A DNA stretch of 33,285 nucleotides, taken from positions 1 to 33,285 of the forward strand of contig JASJCH010000012.1 of assembly GCA_030066075.1 (NCBI GenBank). The letters run 5' to 3'. Shown here one piece after another: positions 9,195-17,325 of the stretch (the first letter of the stretch is position 1; each line of letters opens with the position of its first letter). Below the pieces are notes generated by a model. That model searched no databases and had not been told where the DNA came from. It saw only the letters and a list, made by a program, of their open reading frames with translations. The stretch is from Woeseiaceae bacterium. Lineage in GTDB: Bacteria > Pseudomonadota > Gammaproteobacteria > Steroidobacterales > Woeseiaceae. Both the position numbers and the translations under genes were made by a program.

Positions 9195-11645
9195 TTACAC
9201 CCGAACGTGGTCGAGCGCCTCTGTCAATTCGTCCATTGACTGGTAGCGCTTGGTCTTGTCGACCGACATGGCCTTGGCAATGATGCCGGCGAATTCGTCG
9301 GGAATGCCGGGATTGATCTCCTGGCACTGCTTGGCCTTGCCCTGGACGTGCTGGTACATGACGGACATGTGGTCGCCGCGGCTGTACGGCGGCACACCGG
9401 TCGCCATCTCGTACATGATGACGCCGACGCTGTAGATGTCGGCCGTCTCGTCGACCTTCTTGCCGAGAATCTGCTCGGGCGCCATGTATTTCGGCGAGCC
9501 GATGACGTAGCCGGTCTTGGTGAGCTGGGTATCGCCGCTGGCGGCGGCCGCGGCAACACCGAAGTCCACGATCTTGAGCAGGCCCTCCTCATTAACCAGG
9601 ACGTTGGCCGGTTTGAGGTCGCGATGAATGACGCCGGCCTGGTGCGCGACCGACATGCCCGTGGCGATATCGCGCGAGTACTTGAGCACTTTCTTGATGT
9701 CCATCGGCTGGTTGTCGGGAATCTCGCCGCTCAGCGTGTGCGATGGGAAATACTCCATCGAGATCGCATAGCTGCCTTGCAGGTTCAGGAAATCGTAGAT
9801 ACGAATGACGTTGCGATGGGTGATCTTGCGCGAGTAACGCAGCTCGTGGACGAACCGTTTCATCATCTCCTCATCCGAGGAGACGTTCGGGTTCAGGAAC
9901 TTGAGAATGAGGTGTTCGTCGACAACCTCGTCCTGCATCAGCAACACCGTGCCGAATGCGCCCTTGCCGATCTTCTCGATGTACTTGTAGCGGCCATCGA
10001 GCACGTCGCCCGGGGTCAGTTTCGAAATGTCGAGCTGCGGCGGCGCCGTCGGGGCGGCCGGCGTCGTCGCTGTCGGATCCGCATCGAGTGCGGCCGCCTC
10101 GGTGCGCGCCTTGGCCTGCGCGTCGAGCAGTTTCGAAAGGTCCTCGTCGTCGAGCAGCATGGTCTTGGTGTGCGCACCGATTTTCTTGGCGCGCTCGTTC
10201 TCGGCCATGACGGTGGCCGAGAAGCGGGCGTCGAGATCCTTCAACGCCTTGTCGGCGCTGTTGATGATCGTGGGCTCTTCAGCCTGCTTGATCTTGAGCA
10301 GGACGCCGCGCACCGTCTCGGCGTGGGTTTCGTCCGCCAGCGCCGAAATCGCCCGAATGGCCTCGACCTGGACGTCGCGTTCGGGGCTGTTGAGCAGCGG
10401 CACGATGCGGTTGATGTGTTTGTGGCTGCCGAGTTTGCCCAGCGCGCGCACGATCACGGTGTCGGTCTTGGGGTTCTGGCCCAGCATCTCTTCCAGGCGG
10501 GGGACGGCCTTGGGGCTGCCGATCTTGGACAGGGCATCGACAGCGCGTTCCTTGACCCACCAGTCGGAGTCGTGGGTGGCCTTGATCAGGTGATCCACGG
10601 CGGCCTCGTCCTTGGTCGCGTTGAGGATCTCGATGGCGGTGCGCCGCACCTCTTCATCTTCATCCTTGATCAGTTGCACGACGGAACTGACGACCTTGGG
10701 CCCGCCAATCTCGGCAAGCGCGTCGCCAGCGCGCGACCTCACCCACCAGTCGTCGTCCTTGAGCACCTGGAAGAGCTCCTTGACGGAGTCCTTGGTGCCC
10801 ACCTCGTTGAGAACCTCGACCGCGGCACGGCGCGCGTACTCGGACTCGTCCTTGAGCGCGTCCGTCAGGTACTTGACCGTCTCGGGGTGATTGAGATGGA
10901 CCATCATGTCGACAGCCTTGTTCTGGACGTCGATATCCGGATCCTGGAGCAGTTTCGCAACGGCGGCGATGTTGACGGCATCGCCGCGTGATGCGAGCGC
11001 GGTCAGGGCGGCGCTGCGGACCATCTTGTTGGGATCGCGAAGCTGCATTTCGAGCGCCTGGTTGACCTCGGGCCGATCGAACTTCGTGATGAGGTTGATG
11101 ATGTGGACCTTGATGACCGGGTCACGGCCGCCGAGGCGGGAGATCAGGTCGGGCACCATCTCGGCCCGAACCGTGTCCTCGATGATCTTGAACAGGGCGG
11201 CCGACTCATTGGGGTCCGACTCGTAGGCGCGTTGCAGCAGTTCGTGGACGCTCAGGTCCTGTTTGTGGACCCGCAGAACCTCGATCAGCGCCGGTTTCGA
11301 AACCTCCGGGTCATCGAAAAACGGCAACAGGTTGTTGGCGTTGTAGTTGGTGCTGCTGGAAAGGGCCCAGGACGTGCCCGAGACGACGCGCTCATTGCCG
11401 TCAGCCAGGCCTTCCTTGTAGAGCTCCAGCGACTTGTCGTCGACGAGGCTGGAGAGGATGTCCACGAACACCATCGTGTGTGATTTGTCGGACAGGGCGA
11501 GCGCGTCGATGGCCTTGGGAATGACCTTGGGCCCGATCTTCTTGAGGCGGTCCACGAGCTTCTTGGCTGACGCCGAATCCGGTTTTTGCTCGGCAACGAG
11601 CTTCTCAACCAGCTGATCCGCCCGGAATCCACCCAGCAAACTCAT
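9195..11645 (-). CDS. HEAT-repeat protein with C-terminal Ser/Thr protein kinase domain
   Basis: From the ATG at 11643-11645 the product is 816 residues. Residues ~1-475 are a series of HEAT/PBS-lyase-like helical repeats (for example DDDWWVRSRAGDALAEIGGP and DSDWWVKERAVDALSKIGSP). A charged, then Ala/Pro/Thr-rich linker covers ~480-550. The kinase domain fills ~553-816 with a glycine loop GKGAFG (560-565), ATP-binding Lys582, HRDLKPAN (674-681), DFG (694-696) and APE (722-724), so it looks catalytically competent. No transmembrane segment is visible, which points to a cytoplasmic protein. An upstream in-frame start at 11675 would add ten residues that do not look like the family. The gene leads a three-gene unit with two PilT-type ATPases; regulation of those ATPases by phosphorylation or scaffolding is an inference. 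Confidence 0.92.
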   Translation of the reverse strand: MSLLGGFRADQLVEKLVAEQKPDSASAKKLVDRLKKIGPKVIPKAIDALALSDKSHTMVFVDILSSLVDDKSLELYKEGLADGNERVVSGTSWALSSSTNYNANNLLPFFDDPEVSKPALIEVLRVHKQDLSVHELLQRAYESDPNESAALFKIIEDTVRAEMVPDLISRLGGRDPVIKVHIINLITKFDRPEVNQALEMQLRDPNKMVRSAALTALASRGDAVNIAAVAKLLQDPDIDVQNKAVDMMVHLNHPETVKYLTDALKDESEYARRAAVEVLNEVGTKDSVKELFQVLKDDDWWVRSRAGDALAEIGGPKVVSSVVQLIKDEDEEVRRTAIEILNATKDEAAVDHLIKATHDSDWWVKERAVDALSKIGSPKAVPRLEEMLGQNPKTDTVIVRALGKLGSHKHINRIVPLLNSPERDVQVEAIRAISALADETHAETVRGVLLKIKQAEEPTIINSADKALKDLDARFSATVMAENERAKKIGAHTKTMLLDDEDLSKLLDAQAKARTEAAALDADPTATTPAAPTAPPQLDISKLTPGDVLDGRYKYIEKIGKGAFGTVLLMQDEVVDEHLILKFLNPNVSSDEEMMKRFVHELRYSRKITHRNVIRIYDFLNLQGSYAISMEYFPSHTLSGEIPDNQPMDIKKVLKYSRDIATGMSVAHQAGVIHRDLKPANVLVNEEGLLKIVDFGVAAAAASGDTQLTKTGYVIGSPKYMAPEQILGKKVDETADIYSVGVIMYEMATGVPPYSRGDHMSVMYQHVQGKAKQCQEINPGIPDEFAGIIAKAMSVDKTKRYQSMDELTEALDHVRV

Positions 11646-11938
11646 CGGCGCACACCGAGGCAGGGACCGCCGCATGCTGGCGTCCCTGCAGAAAACGTGC
11701 CCTCGCGTCTGCTATGAAAAGTCAATCGTCGCTCTGCTATTGCGAAAACCTGAGCGCTGCAGGCGGTCCCTGCAAACCTGCGCTGCTCACAAAATCCCAG
11801 ATGCAGTCTTATACCACATCGCTACTGCGCAATTGCTCCGTTACAATGTGCGCCCGCGGTGTCTCCGTCACGAGCCACCTGCGCATAATTTTACCTAATA
11901 CCACATGCGGAAATGTGACGCCGTCAACAGAATCGAAC
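11646..11938. other. Divergent intergenic region between the HEAT-kinase gene and apbC
   Basis: These 293 bp separate two divergent genes and must hold both promoters. The AT content is higher toward the apbC side. A TACAAT hexamer at 11842-11847 on the plus strand resembles a -10 box, but no convincing -35 box lies 16-18 bp upstream. A TTGACT on the minus strand near 11726-11731 has no matching -10. The apbC frame is open back to 11714, but that stretch is Cys/Ser/Thr-rich and unlike the family, so I treat it as non-coding. I see no RNA gene or repeat here. Confidence 0.5.
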
Positions 11939-13009
11939 GTGAATAAATTCCTGAAATCCTTTGAATTACCGGGCCTCGACCGCACGATTGGCGAAGTGGC
12001 CCAGAAAGCCGACCTCGAGGTCGGCGAAACGACCGCCAAAGCCACCATCCAGCTCGGATTTCCGGCAGCGAGCCGGCACGAAGAGTACCGCGACGCCATC
12101 GCCGCGGCATTGCGGCAGGAGACCGGCATCGACGATGTTCAGGTCGACCTGTCGACGCGCATTATTGCACACGGCGTGCAGCGCAATCTCAAGCCCATGG
12201 AGGGTGTGCGCAACATCATCGCCGTGGCGTCGGGCAAGGGTGGTGTCGGCAAGTCCACGGTGTCGGTGAACCTGGCCCTGGCGCTGGCTTCGGATGGGGC
12301 GTCGGTCGGCTTGCTCGATGCGGATATCTATGGACCGAGCGTGCCGCAGATGCTGGGGCTGGGCGGCAGCCAGCCGAACAGCGACGACGGCAAGACGATG
12401 CAGCCGCTCGAGGCCCACGGTGTGCAGGCGATGTCGATAGGCTTCCTCGTCGACGCCGACCAGCCGATGATCTGGCGTGGCCCGATGGTGACCTCGGCCC
12501 TGCAGCAGCTGCTGCACCAGACCAACTGGAGCGACCTCGACTACCTGATCATCGACATGCCGCCCGGCACCGGCGATATCCAGCTAACCCTGTCGCAGCA
12601 GGTGCCGGTCAGCGGCGCCGTCATCGTCACGACGCCGCAGAACATCGCGACGCTGGATGCCCGCAAGGGGCTTGCGATGTTCAAGAAGGTCGCCGTGCCC
12701 GTGCTCGGGGTTATCGAGAACATGAGCACCCATGTTTGCTCCAGCTGCGGCCACGAAGAACCGATTTTCGGCACGGGCGGCGGCGCGCAGATGGCGCAGG
12801 ACTACGACGTGGGCCTGCTGGGGCAGCTGCCGCTCGACGCGGCCATCCGCGAGCAGACCGATAGTGGCCGGCCGACCGTCGCCGCAGCGCCCGACTCCGC
12901 GGCCGCGGCGGCCTATCGCAACGCGGCGCAGCACATGGCCGCCGAACAGGCCGCGCAGGGGCGCGATTACAGCAGCAAGTTCCCCAATATCGTCGTCGAG
13001 GCCAGCTGA
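11939..13009 (+). CDS. apbC: Iron-sulfur cluster carrier protein ApbC (Mrp/Nbp35 family P-loop ATPase)
   Basis: From the GTG at 11939-11941 the product has 356 residues. An N-terminal MIP18/DUF59 domain (1-~80) precedes the deviant Walker [11 protein letters not shown] (98-107), the switch DMPPGTGD (206-213) and the C-terminal CxxC (Cys267, Cys270) that binds a bridging 4Fe-4S cluster in the dimer. ApbC/Mrp delivers Fe-S clusters to apoproteins. The start was chosen because family similarity begins at [13 protein letters not shown]; there is no in-frame ATG before residue 87 of this product, and the 75 upstream codons look non-coding. The Shine-Dalgarno is weak. The stop overlaps the dcd start (TGATG). 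metG and apbC/mrp are neighbours in E. coli, here separated by the kinase/PilT unit. Confidence 0.93.
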   Translation: MNKFLKSFELPGLDRTIGEVAQKADLEVGETTAKATIQLGFPAASRHEEYRDAIAAALRQETGIDDVQVDLSTRIIAHGVQRNLKPMEGVRNIIAVASGKGGVGKSTVSVNLALALASDGASVGLLDADIYGPSVPQMLGLGGSQPNSDDGKTMQPLEAHGVQAMSIGFLVDADQPMIWRGPMVTSALQQLLHQTNWSDLDYLIIDMPPGTGDIQLTLSQQVPVSGAVIVTTPQNIATLDARKGLAMFKKVAVPVLGVIENMSTHVCSSCGHEEPIFGTGGGAQMAQDYDVGLLGQLPLDAAIREQTDSGRPTVAAAPDSAAAAAYRNAAQHMAAEQAAQGRDYSSKFPNIVVEAS

Positions 13010-13575
13010 TGAGCATCAAGTCCGACCGTTGGATTCGCCGCATGGCGGAACAGCACGGCATGATCGAACCGTTCGAGCCCGGCCAGGTGCGCCACAGCGG
13101 CGACGACCGGATCGTGTCGTTCGGCACCTCGAGCTATGGTTACGACGTGCGCTGCTCGGAGGAATTCAAGATATTCACCAATATCAATTCGGCCATCGTC
13201 GACCCGAAGGGCTTCGACGATTCGAGTTTCGTCGACGTGCAGAACGACGTCTGCGTCATACCGCCCAACAGCTTCGCGCTGGCGCGCACGGTCGAGTACT
13301 TCCGCATCCCCCGAAACGTGCTGACGATCTGCCTGGGCAAGTCGACCTACGCCCGCTGCGGCATCATCGTCAATGTGACGCCGCTGGAGCCGGAGTGGGA
13401 GGGGCACGTCACCCTGGAATTCTCGAACACGACGCCGCTGCCCGCCAAGATCTACGCCAACGAGGGTGTTGCCCAGATGCTGTTCCTCGAGTCCGACGAG
13501 GAATGCGAGACGTCCTACAAGGACCGCGGCGGCAAATACCAGGGGCAGACCGGGGTTACGCTGCCCAAGGCCTGA
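13009..13575 (+). CDS. dcd: dCTP deaminase
   Basis: This 188-residue trimeric enzyme deaminates dCTP to dUTP, the main route to dUMP for thymidylate synthesis in Gammaproteobacteria. It starts [19 protein letters not shown] and carries the family motifs [25 protein letters not shown] (Ser and Arg of the active site) and [18 protein letters not shown], which contains the catalytic Glu. The length is close to the 193 residues of the E. coli enzyme. The ATG overlaps the last base of the apbC stop (TGATG), so translation is coupled. It converges on the small gene at 13597-13986. Confidence 0.97.
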   Translation: MSIKSDRWIRRMAEQHGMIEPFEPGQVRHSGDDRIVSFGTSSYGYDVRCSEEFKIFTNINSAIVDPKGFDDSSFVDVQNDVCVIPPNSFALARTVEYFRIPRNVLTICLGKSTYARCGIIVNVTPLEPEWEGHVTLEFSNTTPLPAKIYANEGVAQMLFLESDEECETSYKDRGGKYQGQTGVTLPKA

Positions 13576-13586
13576 TTGACGGGCCG

Positions 13587-13610
13587 CGCCGGAGTCTCAC
13601 CAGACCGGCG
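13587..13610. terminator. Possible short hairpin between convergent dcd and STAS-like gene
   Basis: CGCCGG at 13587-13592 pairs with CCGGCG at 13605-13610, with a further TCT/AGA pairing inside. It lies just after dcd and across the stop codon of the convergent gene. There is no T-tract on either side, so termination is only a possibility. Confidence 0.25.
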
Positions 13611-13986
13611 TCTCGAGCAGCCAGTCGACGGCGCGGTCGCGGTCGAGGAACGTCTCCACCCGCCAGCCGCGATTGACGCAGGTGTCTTCGAAAAAATTCA
13701 CTGCCCACTGAGACTGCGCGTCCATGGGTGCGACCACGGCGATCGTCACACTGCGTGAGAGACCCGCTTCGTCGTACAGGCGGGCAGGAATCTCGAATAC
13801 GGCGCCGCTCGTCGACCTCGGGGCCTCGAGATGCCTGACGTTGATGATGTAACGCTTGGCGCCTTTCTCCTTGCCGAAAGCGATGCGCGCGGCCGCCGCT
13901 TCACGCAGCTCGTCGCCGTCTGCACGCCCATTAATGTGCAGTTCGACAATCTGCGACTGTTCGTGATATTCGAGCTTCCACGCCAT
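13597..13986 (-). CDS. Small STAS/SpoIIAA-like protein of unknown function
   Basis: This 129-residue soluble protein has no signal peptide or membrane segment. The alternation of predicted strands and helices (KLEYHEQSQIVELHINGRAD, then an acidic/Ala-rich helix, GAKRYIINVRHL, SVTIAVVAPMDAQS and AVNFFEDTCVNRGW) resembles the STAS/SpoIIAA-like fold, in which small proteins mediate regulatory protein contacts. That assignment rests on pattern only. It lies 21 bp from purN on the same strand and could be the last gene of a purM-purN transcript. Alternatives include any small alpha/beta protein. Confidence 0.6.
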   Translation of the reverse strand: MAWKLEYHEQSQIVELHINGRADGDELREAAAARIAFGKEKGAKRYIINVRHLEAPRSTSGAVFEIPARLYDEAGLSRSVTIAVVAPMDAQSQWAVNFFEDTCVNRGWRVETFLDRDRAVDWLLETPVW

Positions 13987-14007
13987 CTCTATCCCCCGCG
14001 GCCGGCA

Positions 14008-14661
14008 CTACGAGTACTGTGTTACCACCGGATCTTTCAGTAATCCACCATCGAGCCACGCCGCGCCGTCCCGAAATTCGAGGCGGCCCTGTCCGAACCA
14101 GTGCGCGGCCTCGGGGTAGATCTGGTGCTCGACGGCCTGAACCCGCCGGCACAGCTCCTTCGCGCTCTCGCCAGGATTCACGGCCAGCCGACCCTGCAGA
14201 ATGCGCGGGCCGCCGTCGAGTTCCTCGGTGACGAAGTGCACGGTACTGCCATGCCATTTCTCGCCAGCGTCGAGCACGCGCTGGTGCGTGTCGAGTCCCG
14301 GGTAAGCCGGTAACAGAGCCGGGTGGATGTTCAGGATGTGGCCGGCATAGTGCTGCACGAACCACGGGCTCAGGATGCGCATGAATCCTGCCAGGACGAT
14401 GAGATCGGGCGAATAGCGGTCCAGGACCGCAGCGACGGCGCGGTCAAACGACTCGCGGTCCGGGTAGTCGCCGTGTTTGAGGCACTCGACAGGAATTCCG
14501 GCCTCCCTGGCGCGCGTGAGCCCGTAGGCGTCGGGCTTGTTGCTGAATACCACGCACAGGTCGAGGTCGATGTCCCCGCAAGCGGATTTGTCGATGAACG
14601 ACTGCAGGTTGCTGCCCGATCCCGAAATCAGGACCGCGGCCTTGCGCGGCAGGTCGCTCAA
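14008..14661 (-). CDS. purN: Phosphoribosylglycinamide formyltransferase
   Basis: PurN transfers the formyl group of 10-formyl-THF to GAR in purine synthesis. The 217-residue product begins [18 protein letters not shown] after a short leader and shows the folate-binding and catalytic core: [19 protein letters not shown] (catalytic Asn-x-His) and the [19 protein letters not shown] segment containing the catalytic Asp region. I chose the TTG at 14659-14661 as start because it overlaps the purM stop as TTGA and gives a normal length. The longer reading frame up to 14709 adds a low-complexity Arg run inside purM and is unlikely. Confidence 0.93.
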   Translation of the reverse strand: MSDLPRKAAVLISGSGSNLQSFIDKSACGDIDLDLCVVFSNKPDAYGLTRAREAGIPVECLKHGDYPDRESFDRAVAAVLDRYSPDLIVLAGFMRILSPWFVQHYAGHILNIHPALLPAYPGLDTHQRVLDAGEKWHGSTVHFVTEELDGGPRILQGRLAVNPGESAKELCRRVQAVEHQIYPEAAHWFGQGRLEFRDGAAWLDGGLLKDPVVTQYS

Positions 14662-15671
14662 CGGAATGCTACGGCGCCGGCGCCGTCCGCGACCGAGCCG
14701 ATATGCCATGCGTCCTCGCCGAGTTCGCGCAGTCTCGCCAGCGCGTCGTCGAGGTCCGCTGCAGCGACCGCCACGATCATGCCAACGCCGCAGTTGAACG
14801 TACGTCGCATTTCTTCCTCGGCAATATTGCCCGTCGCGGCAAGCCAGTCGAATACCGGGCCCTGCTGCCAGGAACTCGTATCGATGAGGGCGTGCACCGA
14901 GTCGGGAAGGACGCGCGGCAGGTTCTCGCTGATGCCGCCGCCCGTGATATGCGACAGGCCTTTGACCGTGATCGATCGCATTAGCTCGAGTACCGGTTTG
15001 ACGTAGATGCGGGTCGGTTCGAGCAACCGATCGCGGGCAGGGCGGCCGTCGACAGCGGCATCGCTGTCGATGTCGAGGACCTTGCGGATCAGCGAGTAGC
15101 CGTTGGAGTGCGGGCCGCTCGAAGCGAGCGCAATGAGCTCGTCGCCGGCGGCGATGGACTGGCCGTCGATCATCTGCTCGCGCTCCACGGCGCCGACGCA
15201 GAAGCCCGCGAGATCATACTCGCCGTCGGGGTACATATCGGGCATCTCGGCGGTCTCTCCGCCGATCAGCGCCGCCCCGGCCAGTTCGCAGCCCGCCGCG
15301 ATACCTGCGACGACGTCGGTCGCGACATCCACATCGAGGCGTCCGCAGGCAAAATAGTCGAGGAAGAACAGGGGCTCGGCGCCCTGCACGAGCACGTCGT
15401 TAACGCACATTGCGACGAGGTCGATCCCGATCGTGTCGTGCTTGCCAAGCTGCTGCGCCAGCATCAGCTTGGTTCCCACACCGTCGGTGCCCGAGACGAG
15501 CACGGGCTCGCGGTAGCGGTCGGGCGGCAGCGCAAACAGGCCCCCGAATCCGCCGAGGCCGGCCAGGACCTCGGGCCGGTGCGTGCGTTTAACGAGGGGC
15601 TTGATGCGATCGACCAGCGCATTGCCGGCATCGATATCGACGCCTGCGTCCTTATAGGTCAGCGGCTTCAT
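14658..15671 (-). CDS. purM: Phosphoribosylformylglycinamidine cyclo-ligase (AIR synthetase)
   Basis: This 337-residue enzyme makes aminoimidazole ribotide from FGAM and ATP. It begins [17 protein letters not shown], the standard family opening, and contains [14 protein letters not shown], the metal/ATP-binding segment [46 protein letters not shown] and [13 protein letters not shown]. The frame is open further upstream, but that part lies over the divergent DUF2066 gene and lacks family similarity. Its start is 42 bp from the start of that divergent gene. The stop overlaps the TTG start of purN, a common purM-purN pairing. Confidence 0.97.
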   Translation of the reverse strand: MKPLTYKDAGVDIDAGNALVDRIKPLVKRTHRPEVLAGLGGFGGLFALPPDRYREPVLVSGTDGVGTKLMLAQQLGKHDTIGIDLVAMCVNDVLVQGAEPLFFLDYFACGRLDVDVATDVVAGIAAGCELAGAALIGGETAEMPDMYPDGEYDLAGFCVGAVEREQMIDGQSIAAGDELIALASSGPHSNGYSLIRKVLDIDSDAAVDGRPARDRLLEPTRIYVKPVLELMRSITVKGLSHITGGGISENLPRVLPDSVHALIDTSSWQQGPVFDWLAATGNIAEEEMRRTFNCGVGMIVAVAAADLDDALARLRELGEDAWHIGSVADGAGAVAFR

Positions 15672-15677
15672 CGACGA

Positions 15678-15684
15678 TATAATA
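15678..15684. promoter_or_regulatory. Candidate -10 elements between purM and the DUF2066 gene
   Basis: TATAAT (15678-15683, plus strand) is a perfect -10 match 31 bp before the DUF2066 TTG start, and its complement shifted by one base gives TATTAT for purM. No good -35 hexamer is seen 16-18 bp upstream on the plus strand, and the purM version would leave almost no leader. The plus-strand reading is the better supported one. Confidence 0.35.
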
Positions 15685-15713
15685 GTGCCTGGGCATCCAC
15701 GGGGAAACCATCC

Positions 15714-16787
15714 TTGCTGAAATCTCGATTCACGGCGCTGTTGCTGGTCATCGTCGCGGCGCCGGTCTGGGCCGTCGATGTTGCTTCGCTGTACACGGCG
15801 CAAGTGCCTCTCGATCCCGAGGAGGACAATCCGCGCGCGGCCGCCTACGAAATGGCGCTGGTCGATGTCCTGTTACGGGTGTCCGGCACGGAGCTGGCGA
15901 ACGATCCGGAGATGATCGAGCTGCTGTTCCCCGAACCCGCGGCGTACATCGTTCAGTACCGGCCGGGTGACGACGACACGCTGTGGGTGTCGTTCGATGG
16001 CGATGCGATTGAACGTGTGCTGCGCCAGGCGGGCAAGACCGTGTGGGGTTCCGACCGGCCGCTGACACTCGTCTGGCTCGCCGTCGACTGGGGGCAGGGC
16101 GAGCGCGAGGTCGTCGGGGCGGATGATCCGGTTCGCAGCCGGGACGAGGCGCGATCGATTGATCGCAATCGGCTGCTGCGCCAGCGGGTGCTCGATGTCG
16201 CCGAGCGTCGCGGCCTGCCGGTGGCGTTCCCGCTGCTGGACACGATCGACCTGCAGAACCTCAGTTTCAGCGATATCTGGGGCGGTTTCGACGATGCTCT
16301 GATTGGCGCGTCCGAGCGTTACGAGGCCGACGCTATCCTCGTTGGCCGCATTCGTCCGGCATCTGCCATGCGCAATCGCTGGAGCTTCTACCTGGGCGGC
16401 GAGGAGCGCAGCTGGACCGGCGAGCCGGAGCTGGTCATCAATTTCGTCGCCGACCTGCTGGCGGCCGAGTTCGCGATCAGCGGCAACGCTGTCGCGGAGA
16501 CTGTCGAACTCGCGGTGTCGGGCATCTCGTCGGTGGAGTCCTTCGCGAGCGTCGAAAATATGCTCACCAAGATGACTGTCGTGGAACGATTTTCTATCGT
16601 CGAGGTTGACGGCGATCGCGTGCAGTTTCGCGTCACGGCCGTCGGCGGCGTCGATCGACTGCGCCGGGCGTTGCGCTTCAATGGCCTGATCGAACAAAAT
16701 GACGAGGACTCCCTCGGTTTCGATTCGTTCGAGCAGGATCTCGAGTTTTTCTACAGCCCGGAAGGCGCGTCACGAAATGGACTATAG
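15714..16787 (+). CDS. Exported DUF2066 family protein
   Basis: This 357-residue protein starts at TTG 15714-15716, with a Shine-Dalgarno GGGGA at 15701-15705, and has a signal peptide ([19 protein letters not shown], cleavage near residue 20), so it is exported. The body resembles DUF2066 proteins found beside purM/hda in many Gammaproteobacteria, with conserved stretches [28 protein letters not shown] and [17 protein letters not shown]. The function is unknown. Its last 11 bp overlap the next gene, so it probably heads a transcript that runs through to hda. The longer open frame from 15108 is antisense to purM and was discarded. Confidence 0.85.
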   Translation: MLKSRFTALLLVIVAAPVWAVDVASLYTAQVPLDPEEDNPRAAAYEMALVDVLLRVSGTELANDPEMIELLFPEPAAYIVQYRPGDDDTLWVSFDGDAIERVLRQAGKTVWGSDRPLTLVWLAVDWGQGEREVVGADDPVRSRDEARSIDRNRLLRQRVLDVAERRGLPVAFPLLDTIDLQNLSFSDIWGGFDDALIGASERYEADAILVGRIRPASAMRNRWSFYLGGEERSWTGEPELVINFVADLLAAEFAISGNAVAETVELAVSGISSVESFASVENMLTKMTVVERFSIVEVDGDRVQFRVTAVGGVDRLRRALRFNGLIEQNDEDSLGFDSFEQDLEFFYSPEGASRNGL

Positions 16788-17325
16788 CTGGATACCCAAT
16801 GCCATATCGTTGATGCGCATCTTCCTGATCGCGCCAATCATCATCCTGTTCGTCAACGGCGAGTTCGGCTGGGCGCTGGCGCTGTTTGCGATTGCGGGCC
16901 TCTCTGACGGCATCGATGGCTACATCGCCAAAAAATATGACTGGGACACGCGCCTCGGCGCATTTCTCGACCCGGCTGGCGACAAGCTGCTCGTCGCGTG
17001 GTCGTTCGGCACCCTGGCGTTCCTCGGCCACATCCCGGTCTGGCTGGCCGTGGCTGTCATCTCGCGCGATGTGATCATCGTTGCCGGTTCCTTCATGTAT
17101 CACTACCTCGTCGAGCGCCTCGAGGGCAGTCCGTCGACAATCAGCAAGCTCAACACGGCGCTGGAGTTCACCTTCCTCGTGTTCGTGATCATGAAAGCAG
17201 GCTTCGGGTGGCCGGATGAGATTACCGTCACCGTTACCGGCGCGGCGGTCCTGGTCACCGTGATCATCAGCGGCTACGACTACGTTGCCGGCTGGGTTCG
17301 CGGTGCGAAGGCACATAAGCCCTGA
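16777..17325 (+). CDS. CDP-alcohol phosphatidyltransferase family membrane enzyme
   Basis: This 182-residue membrane protein has the CDP-alcohol phosphotransferase signature D-x2-DG-x2-A...G-x3-D-x3-D, visible as SDGIDGYIAKK followed by GAFLDPAGDK; the usual Arg after Ala is Lys here. Family members join a CDP-activated lipid to an alcohol (PgsA with glycerol-3-phosphate, cardiolipin or phosphatidylserine synthases). The substrate cannot be fixed from the sequence; a PgsA- or cardiolipin-synthase-like role is most likely. About five to six hydrophobic segments are present. The ATG at 16777 gives a family-like start ([16 protein letters not shown]) and overlaps the upstream gene by 11 bp. The stop overlaps the next start (TGATG). 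Confidence 0.88.
   Translation: MDYSWIPNAISLMRIFLIAPIIILFVNGEFGWALALFAIAGLSDGIDGYIAKKYDWDTRLGAFLDPAGDKLLVAWSFGTLAFLGHIPVWLAVAVISRDVIIVAGSFMYHYLVERLEGSPSTISKLNTALEFTFLVFVIMKAGFGWPDEITVTVTGAAVLVTVIISGYDYVAGWVRGAKAHKP

Noticed and set aside
10540-10800. Repeated WWV(R/K)-x-RA segments suggesting a DNA repeat or CRISPR-like array
   Set aside because: The similarity is at the protein level and reflects successive HEAT repeats; the DNA copies differ and there are no uniform spacers.
9348-10991. 547-codon plus-strand frame over the HEAT-kinase gene
   Set aside because: Antisense shadow of a well-supported coding region; no recognisable motif in its product.
11714-11938. 75-codon N-terminal extension of apbC from an upstream ATG
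   Set aside because: The stretch is Cys/Ser/Thr-rich, unlike the ApbC family, and more AT-rich; family similarity starts at the GTG at 11939.
15108-15713. Extended start of the DUF2066 protein back to 15108
   Set aside because: That part is antisense to purM and would bury the signal peptide; the TTG at 15714 has a good Shine-Dalgarno and places the signal peptide at the N-terminus.
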